From: Paenibacillus glucanolyticus NBRC 15330 | GTDB taxonomy: Bacteria > Bacillota > Bacilli > Paenibacillales > Paenibacillaceae | Reading direction: 5' to 3' | DNA length: 64,000 bases | Assembly (NCBI RefSeq): GCF_004000885.1 | Contig: NZ_BIMC01000016.1 | Coordinates: 1 to 64,000, forward strand | Shown: positions 35,075 to 44,340 of the stretch, one piece after another | How the letters are laid out: every line of letters starts with the position of its first letter | Position numbering within the stretch: the stretch's first letter is position 1 | Program-made: the position numbers and the translations under genes | Notes under the pieces: model-generated | Seen by the model: only the letters and a program-made list of their open reading frames with translations | Told to the model about the DNA's origin: nothing | Database searches by the model: none

Positions 35075-36211
35075 TCAAGGCTTCAAAATGATTTTAATAC
35101 AGCCATCCTTCCGCTCATTGAAGATGTCATAGCCATGGGCAGCCTTTTCCATCGGAAACCGGTGCGTGATGATATCCGAAGGATCGACCGTCCCCTCCTT
35201 CAGTATTTGATACAGCTTGGGCATATAATGAATGACGGGCGCCAGTCCCATTTTTAACGTAATATTCCTTTCGAACAGCTCGCCGAGCGGAAATGCATTA
35301 TAGACAAGCCCATATACGCCGGTCAGCTGGATCGTCCCGAACTTGCGAACCATCCTGACAGCCATGTTGAAAGCTCCAAGAGAGCCGCCCTGCAGCCTGA
35401 GCATGCTGCCCAGCATTTCGATAGGGGTTCTTTTGGCATCCAGCCCCACACAATCAATGACAACATCGGCTCCACCATGTGTGATTTCTCTAATATATTC
35501 TTCAATTTCGGGTATTTTTTCGAAATTATAGGTTTCCACCTGGTTAGTTCGTTTTGCATGCGCCAGCCTGTAATCTACATGATCAATTGCAATGACCCGT
35601 TTCGCTCCCTTTAACCAAGCAAACTTTTGCGTTAACAGCCCGATCGGACCGCAGCCTAGAACAACCACCGTGTCGCCAGGCTTGACTCCCCCGTTCTCTA
35701 CACTCCAGATGGCTGTTGGCAGCGCATCGGAGAGCATGAGCAATTTTTCATCCTCCATATCGGCATCCTCCGGAATAATAAAGGGCATAAAATTTCCGTA
35801 TGGAACACGCATCAGCTCCGCTTGGGCTCCCTGGAAACCGCCGTATGCATCACTATATCCAAAAAAACCTCCGGTATCCTTGGCATCATTAGCATAGTCG
35901 CACTGGCTCTCCATCTGATTCTGGCAGAACAAGCATTTGCCGCAAGAGATGATAAAGGGAATAATGACACGGTCCCCAACCTTGACTCTGTTTACCTCAG
36001 GGCCAGCTTCCACCACAACTCCCATGGGCTCATGGCCGATAATGTAATCATCATGAAGCTGCTTCATCTCACCGTTATATAAATGCAGGTCAGAACCGCA
36101 GATAGCTGTCGTTGTGACTCGGATCAGTATATCGTCGCTGCGGTGCAGGGCCGGATCCTTCATCTCTTTCACTTTGATACGATGTCTGCCTTGATAGGTG
36201 ACTGCTTTCAC
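35075..36211 (-). CDS. Zinc-dependent alcohol dehydrogenase, formaldehyde-dehydrogenase-like
   Basis: The 378-residue medium-chain dehydrogenase has the catalytic zinc motif TTAICGSDLHLY and GHEPMGVVVEAG, a structural zinc cluster CGKCLFCQNQMESQC, and the NAD-binding VVVLGCGPIGL. The PPGFGYSDAYGG-like insert (TGGFFGYSDAYGG) and the long C-terminus group it with glutathione-independent formaldehyde-type enzymes. It oxidises an alcohol or aldehyde with NAD; which one is open. AAGGAG at 36226-36221 is three bases from ATG 36217 and nine from GTG 36211, so the GTG is used. Confidence 0.88.
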   Translation of the reverse strand: MKAVTYQGRHRIKVKEMKDPALHRSDDILIRVTTTAICGSDLHLYNGEMKQLHDDYIIGHEPMGVVVEAGPEVNRVKVGDRVIIPFIISCGKCLFCQNQMESQCDYANDAKDTGGFFGYSDAYGGFQGAQAELMRVPYGNFMPFIIPEDADMEDEKLLMLSDALPTAIWSVENGGVKPGDTVVVLGCGPIGLLTQKFAWLKGAKRVIAIDHVDYRLAHAKRTNQVETYNFEKIPEIEEYIREITHGGADVVIDCVGLDAKRTPIEMLGSMLRLQGGSLGAFNMAVRMVRKFGTIQLTGVYGLVYNAFPLGELFERNITLKMGLAPVIHYMPKLYQILKEGTVDPSDIITHRFPMEKAAHGYDIFNERKDGCIKIILKP

Positions 36212-36329
36212 GCACATATGCTCCTTTACAATCCAAAATCCATTTCTTACAGGATTTGGGGTTATTGATATGTTCAGTGTGCGCTAATTGCGGGCTAACT
36301 ACTCGGCCATAGAAAAAATTAATCTAGCT

Positions 36330-37247
36330 CTATCCGAGCCCTTCGGGTTGTACCTCCACAGGCCCCTTTTTCGGTTTTCCGACCTTCAGGAACAACACCA
36401 GCCCTAACAGTACAAGGGCACCCCCTCCTGCCTGCAGGGTGCTCATCGATTCATTCAACAGAAGGAAAGCGAGCAAACTCGCCCCCACAGGCTCACCCAG
36501 AACGCTCATCGATACGGTTGAGGCCGAGGCATATTTCATAAGCCAATTAAACAACAGATGACCGAATACGGTCGGCACGACTGCCAATAGAGCAAATATT
36601 CCCCACTCACGCGCCGAATACCCTGCCAGCGGAATATGCATGCCCACGTTATAGACAGCCAGAATTACAGCAGCTACCACAAAAACAAGCCAGCTGTACA
36701 GAAAGGACGGAAGCCGTCTGAGCAGCAATTGCCCAAGCAGCATATGTGCAGCAACGGCTGCCGTTCCCAGCAAAGACATCACATCACCGGTCAAATGCCC
36801 CGCACTCCCGCTGAGTCCGCTGCTGCCAATGAGCAGGAACACCCCAAGGAACGCGATAGCCATGCCACCGATTGCGGCGAGTGATGTTTTTTCCTTAAAC
36901 CAGAAGTAGGCACCAATCATCACGAATACGGGCTGCAGAGCCAGGATGATGGTAGAGCTTGCAACGCTTGTCCATGTTAAAGAGCCCATCCATAACAAAA
37001 AGTGCAATGCCAGCATGGCTCCTGACAGGATTAGCAGCAGCACTTCAGAGCGCTTCAATGACTTCGCAGCGGGCAGATATTTTCCCGCAAACGGCAGCAT
37101 GATCAGAACGGTAATAACGAGTCTGTACATGGCTTGAACAGAGACCGGACTGCTGGACCATTTCACAAAAATGGATGAGAAAGATATCGCGATAATGCCG
37201 ATAAATAAAGGAATAAATACGGGAATAGGCGGTTTCTCTGAATTCAT
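36330..37247 (-). CDS. EamA family (DMT) transporter
   Basis: The 305-residue protein has ten membrane helices formed by two EamA repeats. FIGIIAISFSSIFVKWSS begins repeat one and TVFGHLLFNWLMKYASASTV with SVLGEPVGASLLAFLLLNE belongs to repeat two. Members export amino acids, metabolites or drugs. ATG 37247 is chosen; the longer frame begins at GTG 37265 directly on top of the AAAGG. Neither has an ideal Shine-Dalgarno sequence. It is divergent from the Ktr potassium-transporter gene. Confidence 0.87.
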   Translation of the reverse strand: MNSEKPPIPVFIPLFIGIIAISFSSIFVKWSSSPVSVQAMYRLVITVLIMLPFAGKYLPAAKSLKRSEVLLLILSGAMLALHFLLWMGSLTWTSVASSTIILALQPVFVMIGAYFWFKEKTSLAAIGGMAIAFLGVFLLIGSSGLSGSAGHLTGDVMSLLGTAAVAAHMLLGQLLLRRLPSFLYSWLVFVVAAVILAVYNVGMHIPLAGYSAREWGIFALLAVVPTVFGHLLFNWLMKYASASTVSMSVLGEPVGASLLAFLLLNESMSTLQAGGGALVLLGLVLFLKVGKPKKGPVEVQPEGLG

Positions 37248-37326
37248 GATGGTTAAATGATTCACCTTTCGTGTTATATTAGAGAAATGATTTTAAAATT
37301 AAAACTTTCGGAAAAGGAAAATTAGC

Positions 37327-38679
37327 ATGAAAAAGAAAGACCTGCGCAATCAAATGACCCCGCCCAAGTTTCTGGCGATCGGCTTTGCATCGATCACGCT
37401 GGTGGGGACGATCCTGCTAAAGCTTCCCATCGCCACAGCTGACGGGACCTCCACACCACTGATTGATGCGCTCTTCACAGCGGTTTCCGCCATCAGCGTG
37501 ACCGGATTAACCGTTGTGGATACGGGAACCCATTGGTCCGTTTTTGGACAAATTGTCATGCTCATGCTAGTTCAGCTGGGCGGATTAGGCTTTATGACCT
37601 CTGCCACCTGGATTGCATTGATGTTCAATCGCAGAATCTCGCTGCGGGAACGCATCATTCTTCAGGAAGCGATGGGACAATACCAAATTCAAGGCATTGT
37701 GGACCTCATTCGAAGAGTCCTCGTATATACGCTGATTATAGAGGGCATAGGCGCTCTGCTGCTGACATTCAGGTTCTCTGCCATCATGCCGCTCTCCGAT
37801 GCAGCTTACTTTGGCACATTCCAAAGCATATCCATATTCAACAATGCTGGCTTTGATCTGTTTGGCCAAATCCATGGGCCATTCTCCGGGTTTGCCACTT
37901 ATGTAGAGGATCCTTATGTCAATATTATCATTGCTGTCTTGATTTTCCTTGGGGGAATCGGCTTCATTGTTATCTTTGATCTTATCGAGTACCCGAAAAC
38001 CAAAAAAATATCGCTTCACTCCAAGGTTGTTCTGACGGTGACCTCTCTGCTGATCGTCATTGGAGCTGTCATGATCTTTCTATTGGAGCACAGCAATCCC
38101 AAGACATTAGGCCCGCTCTCGTACCCGGTCAAGATTATGGCCTCCATCTTCCAATCGATTACCCCGCGTTCCGGCGGCGTCAGCACCCTGGACATCGCGA
38201 GTCTGGAGCAGTCGTCACAGTTCTTCATGATCCTCCTGATGTTCATCGGGGCTGCGCCTGGATCCACAGGAGGCGGGATCAAGGTGACGACCTTCGCGGT
38301 CCTGATTGGTGCAGTGGTTACCATGATCCAGGGAAAACGTGATGTTGTTCTCTACCGCAACAGAATCTCGCAATCCCTGGTCTACCGCTCCATTACGCTA
38401 ACGATACTGTCACTGCTGCTGTTGGTAGGAGCTTCCATGTTTCTATCCGTGACGGAATCCGGTGAATTCTTAAGAATTCTGTTCGAAGCCGTCTCCGCCT
38501 TCGGAACAGCCGGCTTATCCATGGGTCTCACAACCGAATTGTCGCCGATTGGCAAGATCACTATCGCCTTGCTGATGTTCCTGGGCCGTCTCGGTCCGCT
38601 TACGCTGGCTTACGCGCTTAGCCGCAAAAGCAACAAAGAACTGTACCGTCACCCGGAGGGCCGGATTACGATCGGCTAA
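37327..38679 (+). CDS. ktrB: Ktr-type potassium uptake channel subunit
   Basis: The 450-residue membrane protein has four M1-P-M2 repeats of the TrkH/KtrB family. Pore loops with the single conserved Gly are visible: AVSAISVTGLTVVDTG, SISIFNNAGFDLFG, SITPRSGGVSTLDI and AVSAFGTAGLSMGL. The third repeat has the gate stretch APGSTGGGIKVTT. It takes up K+ with a cytosolic KtrA/C RCK subunit, which is not in the window, so KtrB versus KtrD is undecided. AAAGGAA precedes the ATG. The 60-base upstream gap is too short for the c-di-AMP riboswitch found before some ktr genes. Confidence 0.93.
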   Translation: MKKKDLRNQMTPPKFLAIGFASITLVGTILLKLPIATADGTSTPLIDALFTAVSAISVTGLTVVDTGTHWSVFGQIVMLMLVQLGGLGFMTSATWIALMFNRRISLRERIILQEAMGQYQIQGIVDLIRRVLVYTLIIEGIGALLLTFRFSAIMPLSDAAYFGTFQSISIFNNAGFDLFGQIHGPFSGFATYVEDPYVNIIIAVLIFLGGIGFIVIFDLIEYPKTKKISLHSKVVLTVTSLLIVIGAVMIFLLEHSNPKTLGPLSYPVKIMASIFQSITPRSGGVSTLDIASLEQSSQFFMILLMFIGAAPGSTGGGIKVTTFAVLIGAVVTMIQGKRDVVLYRNRISQSLVYRSITLTILSLLLLVGASMFLSVTESGEFLRILFEAVSAFGTAGLSMGLTTELSPIGKITIALLMFLGRLGPLTLAYALSRKSNKELYRHPEGRITIG

Positions 38680-38712
38680 ACCGTGTGCATTCCCTCTTCT
38701 TGCCGGCACATA

Positions 38713-38760
38713 TAAACAAACCGTACGCTCCCTCATCTGCCGGGAGTGCACGGTTTGTTT
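38713..38760. terminator. Bidirectional terminator after ktrB
   Basis: AAACAAACCGT-CGCTCCC pairs with GGGAGTGCACGGTTTGTTT over a short loop. It serves ktrB and the convergent small gene. Confidence 0.85.
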
Positions 38761-38802
38761 CATTTTCATCTCATGTTGAGTAGTATCCGATTGAACCGGC
38801 TC

Positions 38803-39078
38803 TTATTCTCCGAACTCGCTGGCATCGATCGCAGCATCCAGCAAATCATCAAACAACTCGTCATCGGTTTCGATCCGCTCATCAAGCTGCATAAACTGCT
38901 CCTCGATTCCCGGCTCGCCTGCGAAATTCAGGCTGTAATCCCAGTCCCGGCCGTTCTTGCTCAGGAATGTAATCTCGTACGATGCTGCATGTCCATCTAT
39001 AGAAAATACGGTATACCCCACGAATTGATTGCTCTCATCCCGTTTCATATCCGCACGCTCGATTCGGACTTGTGACAC
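38803..39078 (-). CDS. Small acidic protein of unknown function
   Basis: I do not recognise this 91-residue protein. It has a compact beta part (VRIERADMKRD, GYTVFSIDGHAASYEITFL, DWDYSLNFAGEP) followed by an acidic helical end (RIETDDELFDDLLDAAIDA). There is no signal, membrane segment or Cys. It starts at GTG 39078 with AAGGAGAG nine bases upstream, which supports a real gene. It is a single-gene unit, convergent with ktrB and divergent from an aminopeptidase. Confidence 0.72.
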   Translation of the reverse strand: MSQVRIERADMKRDESNQFVGYTVFSIDGHAASYEITFLSKNGRDWDYSLNFAGEPGIEEQFMQLDERIETDDELFDDLLDAAIDASEFGE

Positions 39079-39221
39079 GTTTCCACTCTCCTTCGTTTCG
39101 TTGTGAACAACTCACAACACTCAGTATATCACTTTTAATTGCCGCTGATTATTGTTTTTCTTATGCAACTTGATCTAGTATAATATGGTGGAAAAGAATA
39201 AATTTCATTGGAGGGTTCCAA

Positions 39222-40454
39222 ATGTCCGATTTCAATACATCCTTGGACAAATATGCCGAGTTGGCTGTAAAGGTTGGAGTTAACATACAGGAAGGACAAA
39301 CCTTGGTGGTTCATGCCCCTGTTGACACTGCCGAGTTCACTCGCTTGATCGCCAAGAAGGCCTATGAAGCAGGTGCCCGCCTGGTGAAAATTCTATGGAC
39401 TGATGAAACTGTCACCAGACTTCAATTCGAAAAAGCAGCGGATGATGTGTTTACGGAAGCACCAAAGTGGTATGCCGGGGAAATGACTGAATTGGTGGAG
39501 AACGGTGCAGCTATCCTCCACGTCCTTGCGGAGAATCCGGATCTGCTCAGCGGCATTGATTCCGAACGCATCGGAAACTTCTACAAGGCCCGCGGAGAAG
39601 CGCTGAAGCAATATCGCGCCTATCAGCAGTCTGACAAGTTCAGCTGGTGCCTGATTGCAGTGCCTTCGGCGCCATGGGCTGCCAAGGTATTTCCCGATGC
39701 ACCGGAATCGGAGCAGGTCAGCAAGCTGTGGGATGCGATTTTCCACACGGTGCGCGTGGATCAGGCTAATCCGGTTGAGGCTTGGAACCAGCATCTTGAG
39801 GTGCTTGAAGCGAAATCTTCCGTGCTGAACGCCAAGAAATACAAGAAGCTCCACTACATTGCGCCAGGAACGGACCTTACCATTGAACTGCCTGAAGGCC
39901 ATATCTGGGCGCAGGGTGACAGCATCAACGAACGCGGCCATTCGTTTGTGGCTAATATGCCAACAGAAGAAGTATTTACTGCACCGCTCAAAACGGGGGT
40001 TAACGGTACTGTCCACAGCACGAAGCCTTTGAGTTACGCCGGCAATATCGTGGACAACTTCTCTCTTACGTTTGAAGCCGGTAAAGTAGTCAGCTTCACA
40101 GCAGAGCAAGGGTACGAGACCCTTGAGCGTCTCCTGAACATGGATGATGGTGCCCGCTATCTTGGAGAAGTGGCGCTTGTGCCGCATCAATCTCCGATCT
40201 CCGAATCCAACATTCTGTATTACAATACGTTGTTTGACGAGAATGCTTCCAACCACCTCGCGCTTGGCAGTGCCTATGCCTTCTGCATAGAGGGAGGTAA
40301 AGAGATGAATCAGGAGCAATTGATTCAAAGCGGTCTCAATACCAGCGTGACGCATGTGGACTTCATGATCGGCTCCGGCGAAATGGATATTTACGGAGTT
40401 ACGGCAGAGGGTAAGGAAGAACCGGTATTCCTTAAAGGAAACTGGGCATTTTAA
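39222..40454 (+). CDS. M29 family metallo-aminopeptidase (AmpS/AmpII type), copy 1
   Basis: The 410-residue protein is an M29 aminopeptidase, a cytosolic dimeric enzyme with two metals (Co/Zn) that removes N-terminal residues. Family motifs are ANMPTEEVFTAP (metal Glu), LGEVALVPHQSPI (second Glu), DENASNHLALGSAYAF (His and Tyr) and THVDFMIGSGEM (His and Asp). GGAGGG precedes the ATG, with a TATAAT near 39178 as probable -10. It is followed by a close paralog in the same direction with its own promoter. Confidence 0.93.
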   Translation: MSDFNTSLDKYAELAVKVGVNIQEGQTLVVHAPVDTAEFTRLIAKKAYEAGARLVKILWTDETVTRLQFEKAADDVFTEAPKWYAGEMTELVENGAAILHVLAENPDLLSGIDSERIGNFYKARGEALKQYRAYQQSDKFSWCLIAVPSAPWAAKVFPDAPESEQVSKLWDAIFHTVRVDQANPVEAWNQHLEVLEAKSSVLNAKKYKKLHYIAPGTDLTIELPEGHIWAQGDSINERGHSFVANMPTEEVFTAPLKTGVNGTVHSTKPLSYAGNIVDNFSLTFEAGKVVSFTAEQGYETLERLLNMDDGARYLGEVALVPHQSPISESNILYYNTLFDENASNHLALGSAYAFCIEGGKEMNQEQLIQSGLNTSVTHVDFMIGSGEMDIYGVTAEGKEEPVFLKGNWAF

Positions 40455-40467
40455 GAATATCGTGATC

Positions 40468-40502
40468 AAAGCAGCTATTTCATGCGAAGTAGCTGCTTTT
40501 CT
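40468..40502 (+). terminator. Terminator between the two M29 genes
   Basis: AAAGCAGCTA pairs with TAGCTGCTTT over a 12-base loop and is followed by T-rich bases. Confidence 0.8.
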
Positions 40503-40537
40503 TAAACTTTTCCTGCCTTTAATTGACCTGAGGTTGA

Positions 40538-40565
40538 TTTACAAACGGAAAAATTGTGCGATAAT
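40538..40565 (+). promoter_or_regulatory. Promoter of M29 copy 2
   Basis: TTTACA (40538-40543), 16 bases and GATAAT (40560-40565). With the terminator just before it this makes the second aminopeptidase gene its own unit. Confidence 0.55.
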
Positions 40566-40620
40566 CAAGAAAGCGCATGAAGCTACTTAAAGGTAGTATA
40601 AAAGAAATGGAGGTCCTTGT

Positions 40621-41850
40621 ATGTCAAGCTTTGAACAAAAATTGGAGCGTTACGCCGAGCTCGCTGTCAAAGTCGGTGCCAATGTGCAGCCGGGGCAAAC
40701 TCTTGTCGTTAACGCCATGATCGATGCTGCGCCGCTTGTGCGCCTCATCGTGAAGAAGGCCTATGAAATCGGTGCCAAACAAGTGAAAGTCAACTATAGC
40801 GATGAGATCGTCAGCCGAATACGTTACGAGTTGGCTCCGGATGAAGCATTTCTGGAACCTCCGAAATACTACGCGGAGGAAGTAACGGAGCTCGCTGAGC
40901 AAGGAGCCGCATTCTTGACGGTCCTCTCCTCGAACCCTGATCTGCTTAGCGGAATTGATCCTGAACGTATCTCCAACCATCAACGTACATATGGCGCTGC
41001 GATGTCGAAGTACCGTCAATATCAGCAAGCCGATAAAATGAGCTGGACAGGCGTTGCCTTTGCTTCTCCGGATTGGGCGGCCAAGGTGTTCCCTGATGTT
41101 CCGAAGGAGCTGCAGGTGGACAAAATGTGGGATGCGATCTTTCATGCGGTACGCGCAGATCTGGATGACCCCATCAGCGCGTGGGAGGTGCATATTGATA
41201 CGCTCCAGCAGAAATCCGACGAGCTTAATGCCAAGAAATATCATAAGCTTCGCTTTACCTCACCTGGAACGGACCTCACGATTGAACTGCCAGAAGGCCA
41301 TATTTGGACCCAAGCGGGCAGCCATAATGAGCAAGGCGAACGCTTCGTTGCCAACATTCCAACGGAGGAAGTGTTCACGGCTCCTCTTAAAATCGGCGTG
41401 AATGGCACGGTTCGCAGCACAAAGCCTTTGAGTTATGGAGGCAATATTATAGACAATTTCTCGATTACGTTCGAGAACGGTCGCATTGTCGATTTTTCTG
41501 CCGAGCAAGGTGAAGATACGTTATCGCGTCTCGTCTCCATGGATGAGGGCTCCCATTATCTTGGCGAAGTGGCCCTTGTTCCCTACCGTTCCCCGATTTC
41601 GGAAAGCGGTATCCTGTATTACAATACGCTGTTTGATGAGAATGCCTCCTGCCACCTGGCTATCGGCAGTGCATACGCCTTCAACCTCGAGGGCGGCAAA
41701 ACCATGACGTCTGATCAACTGCAAGCCAGCGGACTGAACACCAGCATTACCCATGTGGATTTCATGATGGGCTCCAAGGAGCTGAACATCACAGGAATCA
41801 CGCATGATGGCACCGAAGAGCCTGTATTCATCGATGGCAACTGGGCGTAA
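40621..41850 (+). CDS. M29 family metallo-aminopeptidase, copy 2
   Basis: The 409-residue paralog aligns with copy 1 end to end without a large gap, and the same catalytic motifs are kept: ANIPTEEVFTAP, LGEVALVPYRSPI, DENASCHLAIGSAYAF and THVDFMMGSKEL. The first 40 residues and the substrate-side loop around 100-170 differ most. AATGGAGG precedes the ATG. It is a recent tandem duplication by position and similarity. Its separate promoter and terminator suggest different expression. Confidence 0.93.
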   Translation: MSSFEQKLERYAELAVKVGANVQPGQTLVVNAMIDAAPLVRLIVKKAYEIGAKQVKVNYSDEIVSRIRYELAPDEAFLEPPKYYAEEVTELAEQGAAFLTVLSSNPDLLSGIDPERISNHQRTYGAAMSKYRQYQQADKMSWTGVAFASPDWAAKVFPDVPKELQVDKMWDAIFHAVRADLDDPISAWEVHIDTLQQKSDELNAKKYHKLRFTSPGTDLTIELPEGHIWTQAGSHNEQGERFVANIPTEEVFTAPLKIGVNGTVRSTKPLSYGGNIIDNFSITFENGRIVDFSAEQGEDTLSRLVSMDEGSHYLGEVALVPYRSPISESGILYYNTLFDENASCHLAIGSAYAFNLEGGKTMTSDQLQASGLNTSITHVDFMMGSKELNITGITHDGTEEPVFIDGNWA

Positions 41851-42223
41851 GCCGCACTAGCCATCATTCAAATACCTCACTCGATCTTACAGGACGTCCT
41901 CCAGCAGAGGGCGTCCTGTTTTTCCAGTCATTTTTATCTGCCGACACGCTTCTCCTCCATGCAATGATGCATCCTATTTCGATTAATATCCTTAGATTAC
42001 CGAACATATCATGAAGAGATGGGCGTACCCTTGAGATATCCCAAACCTACTCGAGAATGACGATTTGTTTAAGAGTCGAATTCCTGAGGAATACGTCGTT
42101 ACATACTTCTCCAACATCAATCACCAGAGTCTGCTGTTATTTGAAATTGTAGGGCTTTTTTATCTGATATGTTGTAAAATGATGAGAGAAATAGGATGGT
42201 TACACCAGAGAGGGGAATATCGC
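41851..42223. other. Intergenic region before the ECF sigma gene
   Basis: This gap of some 370 bases holds a terminator at its left and no reading frame with a ribosome binding site. A longer frame of the sigma gene extends to 42065 but has no Shine-Dalgarno sequence there. The sigma promoter should lie at 42100-42200; I see no clear consensus. Confidence 0.5.
41889..41923 (+). terminator. Terminator of M29 copy 2
   Basis: ACAGGACGTCCTC pairs with GAGGGCGTCCTGT (one G-T pair) over a five-base loop, followed by five T. Confidence 0.85.
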
Positions 42224-42814
42224 GTGTCCAACCGATTACAGCTCCTCCTTGCAGCAGATTTCGCTGATTTGAGCGAACCTATTCAGGAAGAAATTTACTA
42301 TGAATTTTATGATCTCGTATATGGCCAAATATTGTATGTCGTACGGGATCATGCTGCTGTTGAGGATATCATTCAGGAGTCCTTTATAAAAGTGATTACA
42401 AGCAAGCCTAACTTCGAAATGGAAAGCAAGATGCGGGGATGGCTGCGCGTCGTCGCTAAAAACTCAACCATGAATTATTTAAGAAAAAATAAAAAATACC
42501 GTAACCAAGTGGATGTTGATAGTGTTTTTATTAATGAAGAGGACGTAGCGGTCTCCTCCGCGAACGTGGAACACCAGGTGGAGTCGAATATGCTGGAGGA
42601 ATCCATTGAGCAGTACCTCGACAAACTCAAGCCTGAATACAGGTTATTGATTGAATATCGGTGGAAGCACAGTCTGACGTACAGGGAAATCGCCGAGCTG
42701 CTGAATACACGCGAAGAGATCGTCAAGCAGCGCTTGTTCCGAGCGAGAGAGTCCGTAAAGAAAATGCTGTATAGAGAGTGGGGTGAATTGGATGAGCAAC
42801 GAAAAATACGATGA
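42224..42814 (+). CDS. ECF-type RNA polymerase sigma factor
   Basis: The 196-residue protein has sigma region 2 (EEIYYEFYDLVYGQILYVV, VEDIIQESFIKVI, the -10 recognition part RGWLRVVAKNSTMNYLRK) and region 4 (LKPEYRLLIEYRWKHSLTY, REIAELLNTREEIVKQRLFR, a helix-turn-helix). It directs polymerase to stress genes. The start is GTG 42224, eight bases after GAGAGGGG. It overlaps the next gene, its putative anti-sigma factor, by about 23 bases. Confidence 0.9.
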   Translation: MSNRLQLLLAADFADLSEPIQEEIYYEFYDLVYGQILYVVRDHAAVEDIIQESFIKVITSKPNFEMESKMRGWLRVVAKNSTMNYLRKNKKYRNQVDVDSVFINEEDVAVSSANVEHQVESNMLEESIEQYLDKLKPEYRLLIEYRWKHSLTYREIAELLNTREEIVKQRLFRARESVKKMLYREWGELDEQRKIR

Positions 42815-43610
42815 TTGGTTTGATGAGGCCTTTGACGAAGCCTTTGATCGTGCAGCTTCATGTTCCTCACTCCCCACTGACAACGAATCGAAACGTCAAT
42901 CTTGGCAGCAAGTCAAATTACAAGTCGAGAAGTTAAACAAACGAAAACAACAACGACGCAGATTACAGTTTTCCGGTATCGTTGCTGCATCCATGTTAAT
43001 TGGGGCTTTAATATTCTCTCAACCAACAGTTACACAAGCCGTGTCGCCCATTTACCAACAAATCGTGGATTGGGGCAACGGCATAACGGGCCAGATATTC
43101 GGTAAGAAAGAGCCCGTCGATCCAAGCAAAGCTCTTACTGCCCCGCCACCGGATGCAACACCTATACCAAATAACGCTGATCCAGTACCACCAGCCGAAT
43201 TGGTCGAAACTGAGGATATTCCATTTGCTGATTCTGATGAATCCCTCATTGAGTCACAAAAGCGTGTATTATTCAAGATACCTCAAATTGGGTATATCCC
43301 GAAAGGCTTTGAGTTCTATGAGGCAACAGGAATCGCGGAAAGTGAGACCGCGCCGCTCTTGGATCTGCATCTTCATTACAAAAATACAGATGAAAAGGTA
43401 TTTTACATTGATCTCATTGACATGTCGTCCGAAAGATCCATCGGCCTTGGAGGGAAAGTGACAGAGACACTGACACTGAAATCAGGAGCTGTGGCCTACC
43501 TGACTGAAACGAATCTCCGTTTTTTGCATGACAATGACAAGATATTGGTAAATATCAGCGGATTATTCTCAAGAGATGAATTAATTAAGATAGCAAACAG
43601 CATACATTGA
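42792..43610 (+). CDS. Putative membrane-bound anti-sigma factor
   Basis: The 272-residue protein has a cytosolic N-terminus (SNEKYDDWFDEAFDEAFDRA) likely to bind the sigma factor, one membrane helix (SGIVAASMLIGALIFSQ, about 63-80), a Pro-rich extracytoplasmic linker and a C-terminal beta domain (IPQIGYIPKGFEFYEATG, DLHLHYKNTDEKVFYIDLI) like DUF4367. Such proteins hold an ECF sigma factor until released by proteolysis. ATG 42792 has GGGGTG six bases upstream and is used. Position and overlap with the sigma gene are the main evidence. Confidence 0.82.
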   Translation: MSNEKYDDWFDEAFDEAFDRAASCSSLPTDNESKRQSWQQVKLQVEKLNKRKQQRRRLQFSGIVAASMLIGALIFSQPTVTQAVSPIYQQIVDWGNGITGQIFGKKEPVDPSKALTAPPPDATPIPNNADPVPPAELVETEDIPFADSDESLIESQKRVLFKIPQIGYIPKGFEFYEATGIAESETAPLLDLHLHYKNTDEKVFYIDLIDMSSERSIGLGGKVTETLTLKSGAVAYLTETNLRFLHDNDKILVNISGLFSRDELIKIANSIH

Positions 43611-43631
43611 AACAAAATGCACAGATAGACT

Positions 43632-43669
43632 AAAGAAGCGCACTTCAGAAAAGTGCGCTTCTTTGTTTT
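43632..43669. terminator. Bidirectional terminator after the sigma operon
   Basis: AAAGAAGCGCACTT pairs perfectly with AAGTGCGCTTCTTT over a five-base loop. It serves the anti-sigma gene and the convergent secreted-protein gene. Confidence 0.88.
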
Positions 43670-43680
43670 ATATACCGGAA

Positions 43681-44178
43681 TTATTGCTCTGCTAATATAG
43701 AATTCGTATAATAAGTCGCTTCTTCATATGTACCATTCTCATTAATCCAGTGAATGGTCTTGCCCCGGTAATAATAGCCTGCCTGAACACTGAAGTTTTT
43801 AATACCGCTGAGGGAAGTTTTGTTTGAACCGTTTTCATAAGCACTTCCAGTATCTATCCAAGCCGACCCTGTCCATCTCTGTAGGACAAAATTAATACCA
43901 ATTGTATCTACAGCTTGTCCTGCTCCTGTAAATCCGTTAAGGCTTACCTGGGTACTATTTACCTTGCTAATTGTTGAATAATAGTTAATCAGGTACTTGT
44001 TGGCTAAGAGGTTAAAAGAAGAATTCAGATTCATTTCTACTGGTGGCGGTGTAGTTAAGGCACCTGGTGCAATGTCTGTAGCGGAATCCGCGTAAGCCCC
44101 TCCCGCCAGAGATAAGCTTAATAGAACACTGACTGCAAGAGTTGAAGCCATACGTTTAGAACTGCCTACTTTTGACAT
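43681..44178 (-). CDS. Secreted protein of unknown function
   Basis: The 165-residue product begins with a Sec signal peptide (MSKVGSSKRM, hydrophobic core, cleavage after GGAYA). The mature part is beta-rich: NLNSSFNLLANKYLINYY, INFVLQRWTGSAWIDTGSA, FSVQAGYYYRGKTIHWI and EEATYYTNSI. No Cys or catalytic motif is evident. ATG 44178 with AAAGGTGA six bases before it is preferred to the much longer frame starting at 44310. I do not recognise a named family with certainty. Confidence 0.75.
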   Translation of the reverse strand: MSKVGSSKRMASTLAVSVLLSLSLAGGAYADSATDIAPGALTTPPPVEMNLNSSFNLLANKYLINYYSTISKVNSTQVSLNGFTGAGQAVDTIGINFVLQRWTGSAWIDTGSAYENGSNKTSLSGIKNFSVQAGYYYRGKTIHWINENGTYEEATYYTNSILAEQ

Positions 44179-44292
44179 AACATCACCTTTCTTTCTAATT
44201 ATTAGGAACATCCATATTTTAACACGTGATGTCAGCACAAAAGTATCTAATTCTTCACGGTTTGATATAATTTTTGAAACTTTTCTGCAAAT

Positions 44293-44328
44293 AAAAAGAA
44301 GCAACGACATATTTTGTCGTTGCTTCTT
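44293..44328 (-). terminator. Terminator of the CNNM/CorC-type gene
   Basis: AAGAAGCAACGACA pairs perfectly with TGTCGTTGCTTCTT over a five-base loop, followed by T5 on the minus strand. The secreted-protein gene is transcribed away from it on the same strand. Confidence 0.88.
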
Positions 44329-44340
44329 CTAATATCCAGT

